Shown piece after piece: positions 63,887-64,000 of a stretch of 64,000 bases of DNA; the stretch's first letter is position 1, and every line of letters starts with the position of its first letter. Below the pieces are notes generated by a model. That model was given only the letters and a program-made list of their open reading frames with translations, made no database searches and was not told the DNA's origin. A program made the translations under genes and the position numbers. Source of the DNA: CAZBWP01 sp964630265 (lineage in GTDB: Bacteria; Pseudomonadota; Alphaproteobacteria; Rhodospirillales; Defluviicoccaceae). The stretch lies in the NCBI GenBank assembly GCA_964630265.1, contig CAZVRW010000009.1, positions 1 to 64,000 of the forward strand, given 5' to 3'.

Positions 63887-64000
63887 ATGGAATTTGACGT
63901 CCTGGTTGTCGGCGCCGGTATCGCCGGCGCCGCCGCCGCCTACGCGCTGTTGGAAGTGGAGCCCGGACTGCGACTGGTTGTCGTCGAACGGGAAGAGGCT
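63887..64000 (+). CDS. FAD-dependent oxidoreductase, N-terminal fragment (runs off the window)
   Basis: 38 codons are present. MEFDVLVVGAGIAGAAAAYAL has the GxGxxG dinucleotide-binding fold start, and LVVVERE supplies the acidic end of the second strand, as in D-amino-acid oxidase-like (DAO family) flavoproteins. CGGAG precedes the ATG. The rest lies beyond the window, so class and substrate cannot be told. Confidence 0.75.
   Translation, partial: MEFDVLVVGAGIAGAAAAYALLEVEPGLRLVVVEREEA

Overview
The window is high-GC DNA from an alphaproteobacterium, most likely a Rhodospirillales-type organism. The pointers are a flagellar set using sigma-54 promoters together with the alphaproteobacterial regulator FliX, a DksA without the full zinc-finger cysteines, an EipB-like envelope protein, an Hsp20-Lon pair, a fabD-fabG-acpP-fabF cluster and an RquA-type rhodoquinone methyltransferase. 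The genus cannot be fixed from the sequence. It is a draft scaffold with two 100-N gaps (332-431 and 15699-15798), both lying against tandem repeats.

Layout. 1-2.0 kb: a secreted HAF-repeat protein with a VPLPA/PEP-CTERM-like sorting tail, then a HicBA toxin-antitoxin pair. 2-10.7 kb (leftward): recJ, hom, an aminotransferase, an OmpA-domain lipoprotein, meaB, a gamma-carbonic anhydrase and an isochorismatase-family hydrolase. 11-14 kb: a RhlE-type helicase, a lone RAM-domain protein and an AI-2E-family transporter. 14.4-20.1 kb: two GH57 glycosidases and two GT4 glycosyltransferases, one resembling the PEP-CTERM-associated sugar transferase. 20.2-26.3 kb: a polyphosphate block, ppx divergent from pap-ppk1. 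26.3-33.3 kb (leftward): fatty-acid synthesis operon running on into mltG, a methyltransferase and a NodU-type carbamoyltransferase. 33.6-41.7 kb: redox, sugar and stress genes (peroxiredoxin, aldose dehydrogenase, glycerate kinase, hsp20-lon, cyclophilin, tagA, dksA). 41.8-54.3 kb: flagellar genes fliX, flgE, flgI, flgJ-type, flgN-like, flgK and flgL, interrupted by a Fur-box iron ABC transporter. 55.3-58.9 kb: a PrsT-type TPR lipoprotein and a C-type-lectin-like secreted protein. 59-64 kb: tRNA-Glu(CTC), sixA, rquA-like, a diguanylate cyclase with a small partner, an EipB-like protein, an ROK kinase and the start of an FAD oxidoreductase.

How the parts connect. Three promoters (flgE, flgI, diguanylate cyclase) match the sigma-54 consensus closely. 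Each has a palindromic GGCA-N5-TGCC site 58-79 bp upstream, so one enhancer-binding protein, by family knowledge probably FlbD working with FliX, may join hook assembly to c-di-GMP production. A fourth sigma-54 element faces left into the 1-kb AT-rich space between flgL and prsT. There it is followed by a clean minus-strand terminator with no convincing gene between them, and preceded by two 19-bp palindromes. This predicts an enhancer-activated RNA of about 245 nt next to a PEP-CTERM-system gene, and it is the most novel feature seen here. The HAF protein, the sugar transferase and PrsT together imply an exosortase/PEP-CTERM export system elsewhere in the genome; no exosortase gene is in the window.
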